A stretch of DNA of 64,000 nucleotides from Hypnocyclicus thermotrophus (GTDB taxonomy: Bacteria > Fusobacteriota > Fusobacteriia > Fusobacteriales > Fusobacteriaceae). The position numbers were made by a program, and so were the translations under genes. The notes under the pieces are model-generated. The model was not told the DNA's origin and made no database searches. It saw only the letters and a list, made by a program, of their open reading frames with translations. Numbering within the stretch: position 1 is the stretch's first letter; each line of letters begins with the position of its first letter. The stretch is taken from positions 310,001-374,000 of the forward strand of contig NZ_SOBG01000001.1 of the NCBI RefSeq assembly GCF_004365575.1. Reading direction: 5' to 3'. Below, one piece after another: positions 46,169 to 55,810 of this stretch.

Positions 46169-47661
46169 ATTTTATTTTTAATTTTTATAAATTCTTCTAT
46201 ATTTTCTAATAAAATATCAACTAATTTTGGTTCGAAATGTTTACCTTTTTCAGATTTTATATATTCTAAAGTCTTTTCTAAAGAATATTCTTTTCTATAT
46301 ATTTTAGGATGTAACATGGAATCAAATACATCACAAATACTAATTATTCTAGAAAAAATATTTATTTCTTTACCTTTTAAACCTCTTGGATATCCAGTTC
46401 CATCCCATTTTTCATGATGTTCATATGCTATTATAGCACTTGCTTGTAATAAAGCTCGTTTTGAAATTTTTAAAATATTATGTCCTATTTGTGCATGTTG
46501 TTTTGCTACTTCAAATTCTTCAAATTTAAGTTTTGTAGGTTTATTTAATATTTTTTCTGTTATTCCAATTTTTCCTATATCATGTAATGGTGCAGCATAT
46601 TTAAGTATTTTAGATTTGTGTTCATCAAGACCATATTTTTTAGCAAATAAATACGCATATTCTGAAATTCTTTTTACATGAAAATTTGTTTTTTCTGATC
46701 TGTTTTCAATGGCTTCTCCTAATGTAAGTATAACATCTTTTTGTGTAGATAAAATCTCTTCATTTAAAATAATATTTTCAACGGCAGTTCCTATATTTTT
46801 CCAAAATATATTTATTAAATTTTTATCTATATCACTTAAAGGCTCTGTATTTTCAAAATATACATACAATTTTTTATTATTAAAATATTTTAGGCAACCT
46901 ACAAAAATATTCTCTTTAATCAAACTATCTTTAGGCCGCTTTAGACACTCTATATTACTATTTAAAAACAAATTTTTATAAATATTTTTAATTTCTTCTT
47001 TCTCTATAGAAAAACTATGAATAATATTAAAACTCTTCTTTTTTACACATAAAATAAAACTTTTATCTATATCAAAAGTATCTTTAAATTCATCAGCAAT
47101 TAATTTTGAAAAACTTTTTAAATTATGTTCAAGTTTAAATAATTTGGGAGCAATAGAAATAATTTTTTCTAATACAAGTTTATTTCTTTCAATATTTATG
47201 ATTTCTTTATATGCTCTAAGGGAAGATATTATAGATGTAATAAGTTTTTGAGCTGTTAATTCTGTTTTTTCTTTATAATCATTTATATCATAATTTAATA
47301 TAATATTTCTTTCTGGCGCTAAGCCAGGTTGTCCTGTTCTTAATATTATTCTAATACTTCTATTATTTAATTCATTTCTAATAAATTTAACTATTTCTAA
47401 ACCAGAATTATTTTTATTCATTACAACATCTAATAATATAATAGCAGTATCTTTATTATTAATTAATGCATGTTTTGTTTCTTTATCATTATAGCAGTTA
47501 ATTAATTCTAATTTTTTATTATCATATTTAAAATCTTTTAAAACTAATTTAGTTACAGAATGTATATCTGGTTCATCATCAGCAATAATTATCTTCCATT
47601 TCTTTTTTCCTATATTTTTTTCATTGTTTTTTATAGTTTCTGTATGAAATAGTTCATTCAT
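46156..47661 (-). CDS. Response regulator with DUF3369 and HD-GYP output
   Basis: 501 aa. Receiver about 22-145 (Asp29/Asp30, phospho-acceptor Asp78 in IILLDVVMN). A DUF3369-type linker about 170-310. HD-GYP about 320-490 with the HD pair in PLHDIGKIGI and EHHEKWDGTGYPRG. It is a c-di-GMP phosphodiesterase switched by phosphorylation; no histidine kinase lies beside it. ATG 47661 with GGGAG. Confidence 0.9.
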   Translation of the reverse strand: MNELFHTETIKNNEKNIGKKKWKIIIADDEPDIHSVTKLVLKDFKYDNKKLELINCYNDKETKHALINNKDTAIILLDVVMNKNNSGLEIVKFIRNELNNRSIRIILRTGQPGLAPERNIILNYDINDYKEKTELTAQKLITSIISSLRAYKEIINIERNKLVLEKIISIAPKLFKLEHNLKSFSKLIADEFKDTFDIDKSFILCVKKKSFNIIHSFSIEKEEIKNIYKNLFLNSNIECLKRPKDSLIKENIFVGCLKYFNNKKLYVYFENTEPLSDIDKNLINIFWKNIGTAVENIILNEEILSTQKDVILTLGEAIENRSEKTNFHVKRISEYAYLFAKKYGLDEHKSKILKYAAPLHDIGKIGITEKILNKPTKLKFEEFEVAKQHAQIGHNILKISKRALLQASAIIAYEHHEKWDGTGYPRGLKGKEINIFSRIISICDVFDSMLHPKIYRKEYSLEKTLEYIKSEKGKHFEPKLVDILLENIEEFIKIKNKIKNS

Positions 47662-47861
47662 GATTTCAACACTCCCATAATTTAACTTGGAATATCCCCA
47701 CTATTAATTATATAGTTTTATTAGTTTTTTTTCAAATAATTATTGTCTTTTTTTAAAAATCTTTTCATAAATCAAAACTAAAATTTGATTTTAAAACTTT
47801 TTTAACAGAATTAAAACAATATTGTTTTTTAGGTAAATATATAAAAATAACTTTACTTATA

Positions 47862-47890
47862 TTGACAAATAACTTATAAAAGAATATACT
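47862..47890 (+). promoter_or_regulatory. Promoter of the LacI regulator/alpha-glucosidase operon
   Basis: TTGACA (47862-47867), 17 bases, TATACT (47885-47890), 37 bases before the lacI-family ATG. The regulator may control itself here, but I see no convincing palindromic operator. Confidence 0.75.
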
Positions 47891-47927
47891 TTAAAAGTAA
47901 AATGGTAAACTAAAAGGAGAAATATTT

Positions 47928-48968
47928 ATGAAGAAAAAGTATACAATTGCAGATGTTGCAGATTTGGCTGGAGTATCAAAAACCACAGTTTCAAATGTTA
48001 TAAATAATATTGAAAATAAATTTACTGAAGAAACTAAAATTAAAGTATTAAAAGCTATAGAAAAACTTGATTTTAATATAAATATTGGTGCTAAAAGTTT
48101 ATCTGAAGGAAAATCATATTTAATAGGTGTAATTTTGCCTATATATAAAGATACTGATATTTTACAAGAAAATTTCTTTTTACAAGAATTTTTATCAGGA
48201 ATAAATAGATATTTAAGTACAATAAAAAATAAATATGATATAATTTTTACTGGTGTTAATGAAAATAAATTTAATATAAAAAATTGGATTAGAAAAAGAG
48301 CAATTGATGGTGTTATATGTTTTGGACTTACAAGTAATTATATTTATGAATACCTTGAGCAATTAAAAATACCGACTGTCATTGTAGATGATCTAAGAGA
48401 TGCTACAAATGGTTTTTCTAGAGTTTATATTGCTGATAAAAAAGGTGGATATTTAGCTACAAAGTATCTTATTGAAAATGGTCATAAAGATATAGCATTT
48501 ATAAATACAGGAATTAATCTAAGTAAAGTTGAAAAAAATCGTTTTAATGGATATATTGAGGCATTAAGTGAGTATAATCTAAATTTTTATGAAAGTAATT
48601 GTTTTGAATTGAAATATCTTCATTATGATTCTGGAGTTTATATTGCTGATAAAATAAAAGATTTAATAGGGAAACAGTTTACTGCAGCTTTTGTAACTTC
48701 TGATATTATTGCTATTGGTCTGATCAATAGATTACAAGAATTAGAAATAAAAATCCCTAATGATTTTTCAGTCGTAGGATTTGATAATATATCTCTTAGT
48801 AAATATATATATCCAAAATTAACTACTATTGATCAAAATATCTATAAAAAAGGACAAAGTGCTGCTGAAGAACTTATAAAAATTATTGAATATGATGATA
48901 TTAAAAAAAATATAGAAATGGATGTATCACTTGTTATAAGAGAAAGTGTTAAAAATGTTAAGGAGTGA
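47928..48968 (+). CDS. LacI-family transcriptional regulator
   Basis: 346 aa. N-terminal helix-turn-helix and hinge (IADVADLAGVSKTTVSNVIN), then a sugar-binding PBP-like domain with FVTSDIIAIGLINRLQELEI and VVGFDNISLSKYI near the C-terminus. The gene is directly upstream of a secreted alpha-glucosidase whose start lies five bases past its stop, so it most likely senses an alpha-glucoside or its breakdown product. AAAGGAG ribosome site. Confidence 0.92.
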   Translation: MKKKYTIADVADLAGVSKTTVSNVINNIENKFTEETKIKVLKAIEKLDFNINIGAKSLSEGKSYLIGVILPIYKDTDILQENFFLQEFLSGINRYLSTIKNKYDIIFTGVNENKFNIKNWIRKRAIDGVICFGLTSNYIYEYLEQLKIPTVIVDDLRDATNGFSRVYIADKKGGYLATKYLIENGHKDIAFINTGINLSKVEKNRFNGYIEALSEYNLNFYESNCFELKYLHYDSGVYIADKIKDLIGKQFTAAFVTSDIIAIGLINRLQELEIKIPNDFSVVGFDNISLSKYIYPKLTTIDQNIYKKGQSAAEELIKIIEYDDIKKNIEMDVSLVIRESVKNVKE

Positions 48969-48972
48969 TTTT

Positions 48973-51432
48973 TTGTTTATTAAATATAAGTTTTTAAAAA
49001 TTATAATTTTTTTATTAGTAATAAATTCTATTATTACTTTTAGTGAAGAATTTAAAATAATAAAGAGTAAAGAATTTTTAACTGTTTGGAAAAATGTAGG
49101 GGATGTAAGATATGTATCTTCAAAGAAAGATTTTATAATTATATATCATTATGGAAAAATAAGAACGAAAATTTCTTTTATAGATAATAATATTGTTCAT
49201 GTTCAAATAAGTAATAATAATAAATTTTCAGAAAAAAGTTATGCAGTTATTAATAATAATAAATTTAAAGATTTTATTTATTCAAAAGATAAGGACTATA
49301 TATATTTATCTACAAATACTCTTACATTAAAAATTTCTAAAAAAAATTTTAATATAGAAATATACAGAGGAGAAAAATTAATTAGTAAAGATATAGAAAT
49401 AAAATGGAATGGAAATAGATTTTATAACAAAAAACTTATATTAAATAATAGTAAATATTATGGTTTTGGAGAAAAAACAGGTGATTTAGTAAAAAATGGT
49501 TTTCAAATGAAAATGTGGAATAATGATAGCTATGATTATGATAAAAATACGGATCCACTCTATATGTCTATTCCATTTTTTATAGAATTTAATAAAGAGT
49601 ATTGTAATGGAATTTTATTTGATAATACTTATCAAACATATTTTGATATTGGATATACTGAAAAAGATAAATATTATTTTGGAGCTCTTGATGGAGAATT
49701 AAATTATTATTTTATTAGTGGAAATAATCCAAAAGAGGTTATTAAAAGTTATACTAATTTAACTGGTAGAATAAATTTGCCACCAAAATGGTTGTTTGGA
49801 TATCATCAATCTAGATATAGTTATTATCCACAAAAAAAAGTAATAGAATTAGCAAAATCTTTTAGAGATAAAAATATTCCTGCTGATGCAATATATTTAG
49901 ATATAGATTATATGGATAGATATAAATCTTTTACAATTGATAATAATAAATTTCCAGATTTTAAAAAAATGATAGATGAACTACATAATATGGGATTTAA
50001 AGTTGTGAGTATTATAGATCCAGGAATAAAAATGAAGTCAGGGTATAATGTTTATGATAGTGGAAAAGAACTAAATGTTTTTTTAAAAAATGATAAAGAA
50101 GAATTAATTAAAGAAAAAGTTTGGCCGGGATTAGCGGTATTTCCAGATTTTACAAATAAAACTGTAAAAGAATGGTGGGGAAAACAATATATTCCTTTAA
50201 TTAATTTAGGAATTGATGGATTTTGGAATGATATGAATGAACCGAGTATTTTAAATAGCAAATCTAATACACTTCCTTTAAATACATTGCATACAGATTT
50301 TAATAAAAAATCTTTTCATACTAAAATTCATAATGTGTATGGTCAGGAAATGGCAAGAGCTTCTCTAGAAGGATTGAATAGTCATAGACCAAATTACCGA
50401 AATTTTATATTAAGTAGAAGCGGTTATGCAGGAATTCAAAAATATGCTGGTGTTTGGACGGGAGATAATAGATCAAATTTTGAACATTTAGCCTTAAGTA
50501 TTCCAATGCTTTTAAATTTAGGATTATCAGGAGTTCCTATTTCAGGTGCTGATGTCGGTGGTTTTATTACTTCACCATCAAAAGAATTATTTATTCGTTG
50601 GATGCAATTAGGAATATTTTATCCTTATTTTAGAAATCATACCGCAGATAATACAAATCCTCAAGAACCGTGGGCCTTTAATGAAGAGACGACTAAAATT
50701 ATAAAAAAGTATATTAATTTAAGGTATAAATTAATACCATATATTTATGACTATATTTATGAATCATCTAAAAATGGTATCCCATTAATGAGAGCTTTAT
50801 TTTTAGAATATACCAATGATGAAAAGTTATATACAATAGAAGATGAATTTTTATTTGGTGATTCTTTACTTATAACACCTGTTATAAAAGAAAATACTTT
50901 TAAAAGAGAAGTATATTTTCCAAAAGGGAATAACTGGATAAATTTTTATACAAATGAAGTTTATCAAGGAGGGAAAACTTATTTAATTAATGCTCCATTA
51001 GATATAATTCCTATTTTTATTAAAGAGAATGCTATTATTCCAATGCAAGATATAGTACAATATATTGATGAAAATGAAAATAATTCGCCTCTTTATATAA
51101 ATATATATGGTGATGAAGATACAAATCATATTTTGTACTTAGATGACGGAATATCAAAGAATTATTTAAAAGGAGTTTTTACTAATATAGAGATAAAAAA
51201 ACAAAAAAATAAAATTAGTTTTAATATAAAAAATATTAATTATATACCGAAAAATAAGAACTTATATATTGTTCTAAAAAATAAATCTGTAAAAAATATA
51301 TTAATTAACAATTCTAAATTAAATGAAATAAAAAATAAACAAGAAAAAGGGATAGGTTTTTATTATAAAAATAAGGATACTATTATAAAGTTAAAATTTT
51401 TTATTAAAAATATTGAAATTCAATATTTTTAA
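48973..51432 (+). CDS. Secreted GH31 alpha-glucosidase
   Basis: 819 aa from a TTG at 48973 placed eight bases after AAGGAG; the longer reading begins inside the regulator gene. A signal peptide is clear (KFLKIIIFLLVINSIITFS). GH31 features: YGFGEKTG, IYLDIDYMDRYKSFTID, the nucleophile region FWNDMNEPS near residue 419, the acid/base region TGDNRS, and GADVGGF. It should release glucose from alpha-linked oligosaccharides outside the inner membrane. A terminator hairpin follows. Confidence 0.92.
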   Translation: MFIKYKFLKIIIFLLVINSIITFSEEFKIIKSKEFLTVWKNVGDVRYVSSKKDFIIIYHYGKIRTKISFIDNNIVHVQISNNNKFSEKSYAVINNNKFKDFIYSKDKDYIYLSTNTLTLKISKKNFNIEIYRGEKLISKDIEIKWNGNRFYNKKLILNNSKYYGFGEKTGDLVKNGFQMKMWNNDSYDYDKNTDPLYMSIPFFIEFNKEYCNGILFDNTYQTYFDIGYTEKDKYYFGALDGELNYYFISGNNPKEVIKSYTNLTGRINLPPKWLFGYHQSRYSYYPQKKVIELAKSFRDKNIPADAIYLDIDYMDRYKSFTIDNNKFPDFKKMIDELHNMGFKVVSIIDPGIKMKSGYNVYDSGKELNVFLKNDKEELIKEKVWPGLAVFPDFTNKTVKEWWGKQYIPLINLGIDGFWNDMNEPSILNSKSNTLPLNTLHTDFNKKSFHTKIHNVYGQEMARASLEGLNSHRPNYRNFILSRSGYAGIQKYAGVWTGDNRSNFEHLALSIPMLLNLGLSGVPISGADVGGFITSPSKELFIRWMQLGIFYPYFRNHTADNTNPQEPWAFNEETTKIIKKYINLRYKLIPYIYDYIYESSKNGIPLMRALFLEYTNDEKLYTIEDEFLFGDSLLITPVIKENTFKREVYFPKGNNWINFYTNEVYQGGKTYLINAPLDIIPIFIKENAIIPMQDIVQYIDENENNSPLYINIYGDEDTNHILYLDDGISKNYLKGVFTNIEIKKQKNKISFNIKNINYIPKNKNLYIVLKNKSVKNILINNSKLNEIKNKQEKGIGFYYKNKDTIIKLKFFIKNIEIQYF

Positions 51433-51450
51433 TAAAAGTATATTATTTAA

Positions 51451-51494
51451 AAAATAGGCTATATTTTGAATATATTAAAATATAGCCTATTTTT
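51451..51494. terminator. Bidirectional terminator between GH31 and GGDEF genes
   Basis: A 17-bp perfect stem (51451-51467 with 51477-51493... ending in T-run to 51494) and nine-base loop. It serves both converging genes. Confidence 0.85.
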
Positions 51495-52194
51495 ATAAAA
51501 TCTCTATTCTATTTCTCCCATTTTCTTTTGCAATATAGAGTGCTACATCAGATCTTTTTAGTAAAGTATCCAAGGTATCATTAATTTTAATAGTTGTAAT
51601 TCCAAAACTACAAGTTTTTTGAATGTTTTTATCAGAAAAAACTTTCTCAGAAATAATTTTTCTTAATTTTTCATAATATAATTTTACATCATAACAATTT
51701 TTTTGAGGAGAAATAATTAAAAACTCTTCTCCGCCCCATCTTCCAAAATAATCTTCTTTTTGTTTATTTTCTAAAATAAAAGTACTAATTTCTTTTATTA
51801 TTTGATCTCCAATATCATGTCCGAAAGTATCATTAACATTTTTAAAAAAATCTATATCAATTAGAGTAATAGAAAAAATACTAGTGTTATCATTTATAAA
51901 TTTATTATAATTTTCTACTAATATATTTTTTAACTTTCTTCTATTATAGATATTTGTTAAATCATCTTTATGAGAAATACTTTTAAACTTATCCGTTAAA
52001 GTAAGTAACTTTTGCTGTTGTATATCATTTATTTTTATTAGTTTTTCAAATTTTCTTAACATTTTTTCATAATTTTTTTTTAATTTGAAATATTCAGAAA
52101 TTACTTCTTCTTTGTTTATTTCATTATTTTTTTTAAAATAAAGTATCTTTTCTTCAGCTTTTTTTAGTATTTTATTCTCTAAATAAAATTTCAT
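51493..52194 (-). CDS. GGDEF diguanylate cyclase (SiaD-like)
   Basis: 233 aa. An N-terminal helical coiled region (about 1-75) leads into a full GGDEF domain: DDLTNIYNRRKL, DIDFFKNVNDTFGHDIGD and the active site GRWGGEEFLI. It makes c-di-GMP. No membrane segment. GGGAGG before the ATG. It is third after SiaB- and SiaC-like genes, the same trio that controls a cyclase in the Pseudomonas SiaABCD pathway. Confidence 0.9.
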   Translation of the reverse strand: MKFYLENKILKKAEEKILYFKKNNEINKEEVISEYFKLKKNYEKMLRKFEKLIKINDIQQQKLLTLTDKFKSISHKDDLTNIYNRRKLKNILVENYNKFINDNTSIFSITLIDIDFFKNVNDTFGHDIGDQIIKEISTFILENKQKEDYFGRWGGEEFLIISPQKNCYDVKLYYEKLRKIISEKVFSDKNIQKTCSFGITTIKINDTLDTLLKRSDVALYIAKENGRNRIEIL

Positions 52195-52211
52195 ATTCCT
52201 CCCTTTAAAAA

Positions 52212-52586
52212 TTAAATTTCAATTATTTCAAAGGGAATTTCTAAATCTTCTTTAAATTCTTCACCTGTTTCTAATATATTTCTATCATTTTTTTTATAGA
52301 ACCATTTAATAAGTACTTTTCCACCATCTAAATAATAAGATTCTAATAAATCAAAAATATCAAGCATACATTTAGAAGAGCTTGTGTTTAGATAATCAAT
52401 ATATAGTTCTAAAGTAATTTTGTTTTTAACTTCTTCTATATATGCTTCTATCCATTTAAATATCTCATCAAAAAAATAAACAACATTTTCTGGATAAGAA
52501 TTCCCTTTTAAAATTATCTTACCGGTATTTTTATTACATTTTATATCAAAATTATCTTGTGTCCCTTCAATGTATAAATTTTCCAT
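52212..52586 (-). CDS. SiaC-like DUF1987 regulatory phosphoprotein
   Basis: 124 aa, acidic, with IEGTQDNFDIKCNKNTGKI, the FDEIFKWIEAYIEE helix and YLNTSSSKCMLDIFDLLE, where the Thr/Ser run matches the phosphorylated position of SiaC. In the known pathway unphosphorylated SiaC binds and activates the diguanylate cyclase. It lies between SiaB-like kinase and GGDEF genes, seven and 18 bases apart. Confidence 0.8.
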   Translation of the reverse strand: MENLYIEGTQDNFDIKCNKNTGKIILKGNSYPENVVYFFDEIFKWIEAYIEEVKNKITLELYIDYLNTSSSKCMLDIFDLLESYYLDGGKVLIKWFYKKNDRNILETGEEFKEDLEIPFEIIEI

Positions 52587-52592
52587 CCCTAA

Positions 52593-53156
52593 TTAAATTC
52601 CCTCCTTATCTATTGTAACTTCTAAAGTGAAAAATGACGTGTTTTTATCAATTTTTTTTATTTCGGCTTTTAGAGAATTTAATGAATTTTTCCTCATATA
52701 GATTAAACCTAATCCTGCACTATTTTTATTTAGTCTGGGCTCTTTTAATTTTTTTTTATATAATTTTTTTATTTCAGTAGAATTTAATGAATTTAAATAA
52801 TTACATTTTTCTATAAGTTCTCTACCAATTTCAGAAGAAACATTATTACCTGAATAAATTTTATAATTTTTTTCTTTTTCAATAGCAATAATAATTCCAT
52901 TTTTTAAATTATTTTGTTTAAGTGAATGAAGTTGAATATTTTGAGCCATTTCAATAAATATAGAACATACTTTTTTTAAAATAGAATAATTATTTTCTAA
53001 ATAACAATGTTCATAATTTAAATTTAATTTATTTTTTAAAGACTCAACTAATTCATATAATTTTTTTTGAGTAAAATTCCCCTCAAAAAAAATTAATATA
53101 TGATTATTTTTTAATATTTTTTCAACTTCAAAAAAATTTAGACACCCCAATGTCAT
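52593..53156 (-). CDS. SiaB-like kinase (DUF6272)
   Basis: About 187 aa. The C-terminal half is like a divergent HATPase fold: FIEMAQNIQLHS (N-box-like), then GIIIAIEKEKNYKIYSGN and SAGLGLIYMRKNS. This is the SiaB family, which phosphorylates SiaC. Start is uncertain: ATG 53156 touches AGAGGG, while TTG 53150 is seven bases from it. The reading from TTG 53168 lies before that site. Confidence 0.72.
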   Translation of the reverse strand: MTLGCLNFFEVEKILKNNHILIFFEGNFTQKKLYELVESLKNKLNLNYEHCYLENNYSILKKVCSIFIEMAQNIQLHSLKQNNLKNGIIIAIEKEKNYKIYSGNNVSSEIGRELIEKCNYLNSLNSTEIKKLYKKKLKEPRLNKNSAGLGLIYMRKNSLNSLKAEIKKIDKNTSFFTLEVTIDKEGI

Positions 53157-53215
53157 CCCTCTTTTCAAAATTTTTTTGAAATTTTTTTGAAATTTTTAGT
53201 TTTTTTTATTATAAA

Positions 53216-53245
53216 ATTATAACATATATTCAGATTTTATGTCAA
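53216..53245 (-). promoter_or_regulatory. Promoter of the SiaB-SiaC-GGDEF operon
   Basis: Minus strand TTGACA (53245-53240), 18 bases, TATAAT (53221-53216), about 60 bases before the SiaB-like start and back to back with the promoter at 53274. Confidence 0.75.
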
Positions 53246-53273
53246 AAAAAATAACTTTTTTGTTAAATTTTTT

Positions 53274-53302
53274 TTGAAATATATTATAGTTTATGTTAGA
53301 AT
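53274..53302 (+). promoter_or_regulatory. Promoter of the MORN lipoprotein operon
   Basis: TTGAAA (53274-53279), 17 bases, TAGAAT (53297-53302), about 50 bases before the AAGGAGGA ribosome site at 53353-53360. Confidence 0.6.
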
Positions 53303-53363
53303 TAGACAGAATATTTATTATGATATCTATATCACAATTTTAATCTTAATTTAAGGAGGAGTT

Positions 53364-54557
53364 ATTATTAAAATATTAATTGTTTTTTTTATAGTATTCT
53401 TAGTGAGTTGCACAAATTTAAAACCTTTTAAAATAAAAAATAATAAAATAATAAAAACAGAATATTATGATGTAAGTAAAAAAAATAGAAAATCTGTGTT
53501 AGAATATAAAAATAATATATTAAAAAAAGAAATCAATTATTATAAAAATGGAAATATAAAAGAAATAATAGAATATAAAAATGGATTAAAAAATGGTGTT
53601 ACCCTATTATATAATGAAAATGGTTCTTTATGTAAAAAAGAAACTTATTTTGAAAATCAACTAAATGGTGAAGTAATAGAGTATTATTCTAATGTTATTC
53701 CTAAAAGCATTTATAATTATAAAAATAATGTATTAAATGGTAAATATCGTAAATTTTATATGACTGGTAGTGTTAAAGAAGAAGGTGAGTATAAAAATGG
53801 ATTAAAAAATGGTGAAGTAAATAAATACAATGAAAATGGAGATATTATTTTATCTGAATACTATAAAAATAATAAAAAAAATGGAATATCTATTGAATAT
53901 TATCCAAAAAGTTTTGATTTTCCTAATTTAATAAAAAAGAGTGAAGTTATGTATCAAAATGATTTACCTATAGGGAAAAAAATTGTTTATGATATAAATG
54001 GGAATATTATCTCTATTATAGACTATTCAAAAGAAATAGCCGAAGAAACTATCTATTATAATTATGAACAAAATAAAATTAAACGAAAAAATTATTTAAT
54101 TAATAATAAATTAGAAGGAATATCAAAAGTATACTATGATAATCCTCAAAATTCATTAAAAGCTGAATATAACTATAAAAACTCTATGTTAAATGGAGAA
54201 ATTATCGAATTTTATGAAAATGGTAATATCAGAGAAATCATTAATTATAAAAATAATTTAAAAAATGGTATTGAAACATATTTTTATCCAAATAAAAATA
54301 AAAAATATGAAATAACTTATAAAAATGGTCAAGCAAACGGACCTTTTAGATATTATTATGAAGACGGAATTCTTCAATTAGAAGGTTCTTATAAAAATAG
54401 AAGGTTTGATGGTAAAATAACTAGTTATTATAAAAATGGTAATATTCAATCTATTGAATTCTATAAGGAAAATAAAAAAATTAATACACATTATTTTTAT
54501 AATAAAAGCGGTAAGTTAGAATATACTATAGATTACACAAAGGAGAAAAAAAATTAA
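53364..54557 (+). CDS. MORN-repeat (YwqK-like) lipoprotein, probable ATT start
   Basis: The first ordinary start is GTG 53403, but that cuts off an obvious lipoprotein signal: the upstream codons read IIKILIVFFIVFLVSC with a lipobox ending at Cys. They are preceded by AAGGAGGA, and only ATT codons (53364, 53367) are available at the right spacing. The mature part is ten or more MORN_2 units (YKNGNIKEIIEYKNGLKNG, YYEDGILQLEGSYKNRRFDG). Likely outer-membrane or periplasmic beta-repeat protein of unknown role. Stop overlaps the marC start. Confidence 0.8.
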   Translation: MIKILIVFFIVFLVSCTNLKPFKIKNNKIIKTEYYDVSKKNRKSVLEYKNNILKKEINYYKNGNIKEIIEYKNGLKNGVTLLYNENGSLCKKETYFENQLNGEVIEYYSNVIPKSIYNYKNNVLNGKYRKFYMTGSVKEEGEYKNGLKNGEVNKYNENGDIILSEYYKNNKKNGISIEYYPKSFDFPNLIKKSEVMYQNDLPIGKKIVYDINGNIISIIDYSKEIAEETIYYNYEQNKIKRKNYLINNKLEGISKVYYDNPQNSLKAEYNYKNSMLNGEIIEFYENGNIREIINYKNNLKNGIETYFYPNKNKKYEITYKNGQANGPFRYYYEDGILQLEGSYKNRRFDGKITSYYKNGNIQSIEFYKENKKINTHYFYNKSGKLEYTIDYTKEKKN

Positions 54558-55180
54558 TGATAACAAAAATATTTATAATAGCTACTACTCTACTAGCTGT
54601 AATGAATCCGTTTGGAAACGTACCATTATTTGTAAGTATGACAGAAAGTTTATCTAAAAAAATGAGGAATAAATTATTTGATTTAATAGTTTATACTGGT
54701 TTTTCTATTGTTATTCTTTTTGGATTAATAGGAGATATTTTACTTAAATATTTTTTTAAAGTGGAAATGATGCAAATAAAAGTTGCGGGGGGACTTATAC
54801 TTATTATAGTAGCTATTAAAAGTTTGCTTACACCTAAAGAAAAAAAACAAAATAACTCAAGTAAAAATATTCTTGAAAGTGAAGAAGAAATTTTACAGCA
54901 AGGTATTATTCCTATGGCATTTCCTATATTAGTAGGGCCTGGTACTATGACGACTATTCTTATTATAAAAAAAGAATCCGGTAGCCTTTATGTAATACTT
55001 GCTACAATTATAGCTTTTATTATAATAAAAGTATTACTTACTTATTCTCATTTTATAGAAAAAATATTTGGTAAATTAGTTTTATATATTCTTTCACGTG
55101 TAATGCAAATATTTATTATTGCAACAGGTGTAAAAATGTTAGCAACGGGTATATTTGAAATTATAAAATCATTTCAATAG
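54557..55180 (+). CDS. MarC-family integral membrane protein
   Basis: 207 aa with six membrane helices. MarC/NAAT features: AVMNPFGNVPLFVSMTE in helix 1 and IIPMAFPILVGPGTMTTILI in the middle. The family was once linked to multidrug resistance; its substrate is not established. The ATG overlaps the TAA of the lipoprotein gene (TAATG). Confidence 0.9.
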   Translation: MITKIFIIATTLLAVMNPFGNVPLFVSMTESLSKKMRNKLFDLIVYTGFSIVILFGLIGDILLKYFFKVEMMQIKVAGGLILIIVAIKSLLTPKEKKQNNSSKNILESEEEILQQGIIPMAFPILVGPGTMTTILIIKKESGSLYVILATIIAFIIIKVLLTYSHFIEKIFGKLVLYILSRVMQIFIIATGVKMLATGIFEIIKSFQ

Positions 55181-55190
55181 GAGGTTTAAA

Positions 55191-55745
55191 ATGAAAAAGA
55201 AAGTAGCTATTCATTTAGCAAATGGTTTTGAAACGATAGAAGCTTTAACACAAGTTGATTTATTAAGAAGAGCAGAAATAGATATAATAACGGTTTCTAT
55301 TACTCAAGATAAGATTATTGAGAGTAGTCAGGGAATAAAAATAACAGTAGATAAGTTATTAAATGAAGTAAATTATGATGAAATAGATATGATAATATTA
55401 CCTGGAGGTATGCCGGGAACTACTAATTTAGAAAATAGTGATGATTTAAAAAGAGTTATAATTGATTTTGATCTTGATAATAAATACATTGCAGCTATTT
55501 GTGCTGCTCCTATGATACTTGGTAAAATGGGATTTTTAGAAGAAAAAAATGCTACATGTTATCCTGGGTTTGAAAAATATTTATTAAATGCTAATTATCT
55601 TCCAAATGAAAAAGTTGTAGTAGCTGATAATATCATTACTTCGAGAGGAGTGGGGACATCTATTGATTTTGGGTTAAAATTAATAGAATTATTGATTAAT
55701 AAAGAAAAATCTGATGAAATTGCAAAATCAATTTTAAAAAATTAA
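55191..55745 (+). CDS. DJ-1/PfpI-family protein (YajL-like)
   Basis: 184 aa: the nucleophile elbow AAICAAPMILGKMG (Cys near 105), the acid Glu in NGFETIEAL and the partner region NIITSRGVGTSIDFGLKLI. It fits the YajL/DJ-1 branch, linked to glyoxal or protein-damage handling and oxidative stress. GGAGG ribosome site; last gene of its operon. Confidence 0.9.
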   Translation: MKKKVAIHLANGFETIEALTQVDLLRRAEIDIITVSITQDKIIESSQGIKITVDKLLNEVNYDEIDMIILPGGMPGTTNLENSDDLKRVIIDFDLDNKYIAAICAAPMILGKMGFLEEKNATCYPGFEKYLLNANYLPNEKVVVADNIITSRGVGTSIDFGLKLIELLINKEKSDEIAKSILKN

Positions 55746-55770
55746 AATAATTTTTTAATAATATCAATAC

Positions 55771-55810
55771 AAAAAAAGAGAAGTCTAATTAAATAAACTT
55801 CTCTTTTTTT
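55771..55810. terminator. Bidirectional terminator between DJ-1 and gmhA genes
   Basis: A 14-bp perfect stem (55771-55784 with 55797-55810) with A/T runs on each side; both genes converge here. Confidence 0.88.
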
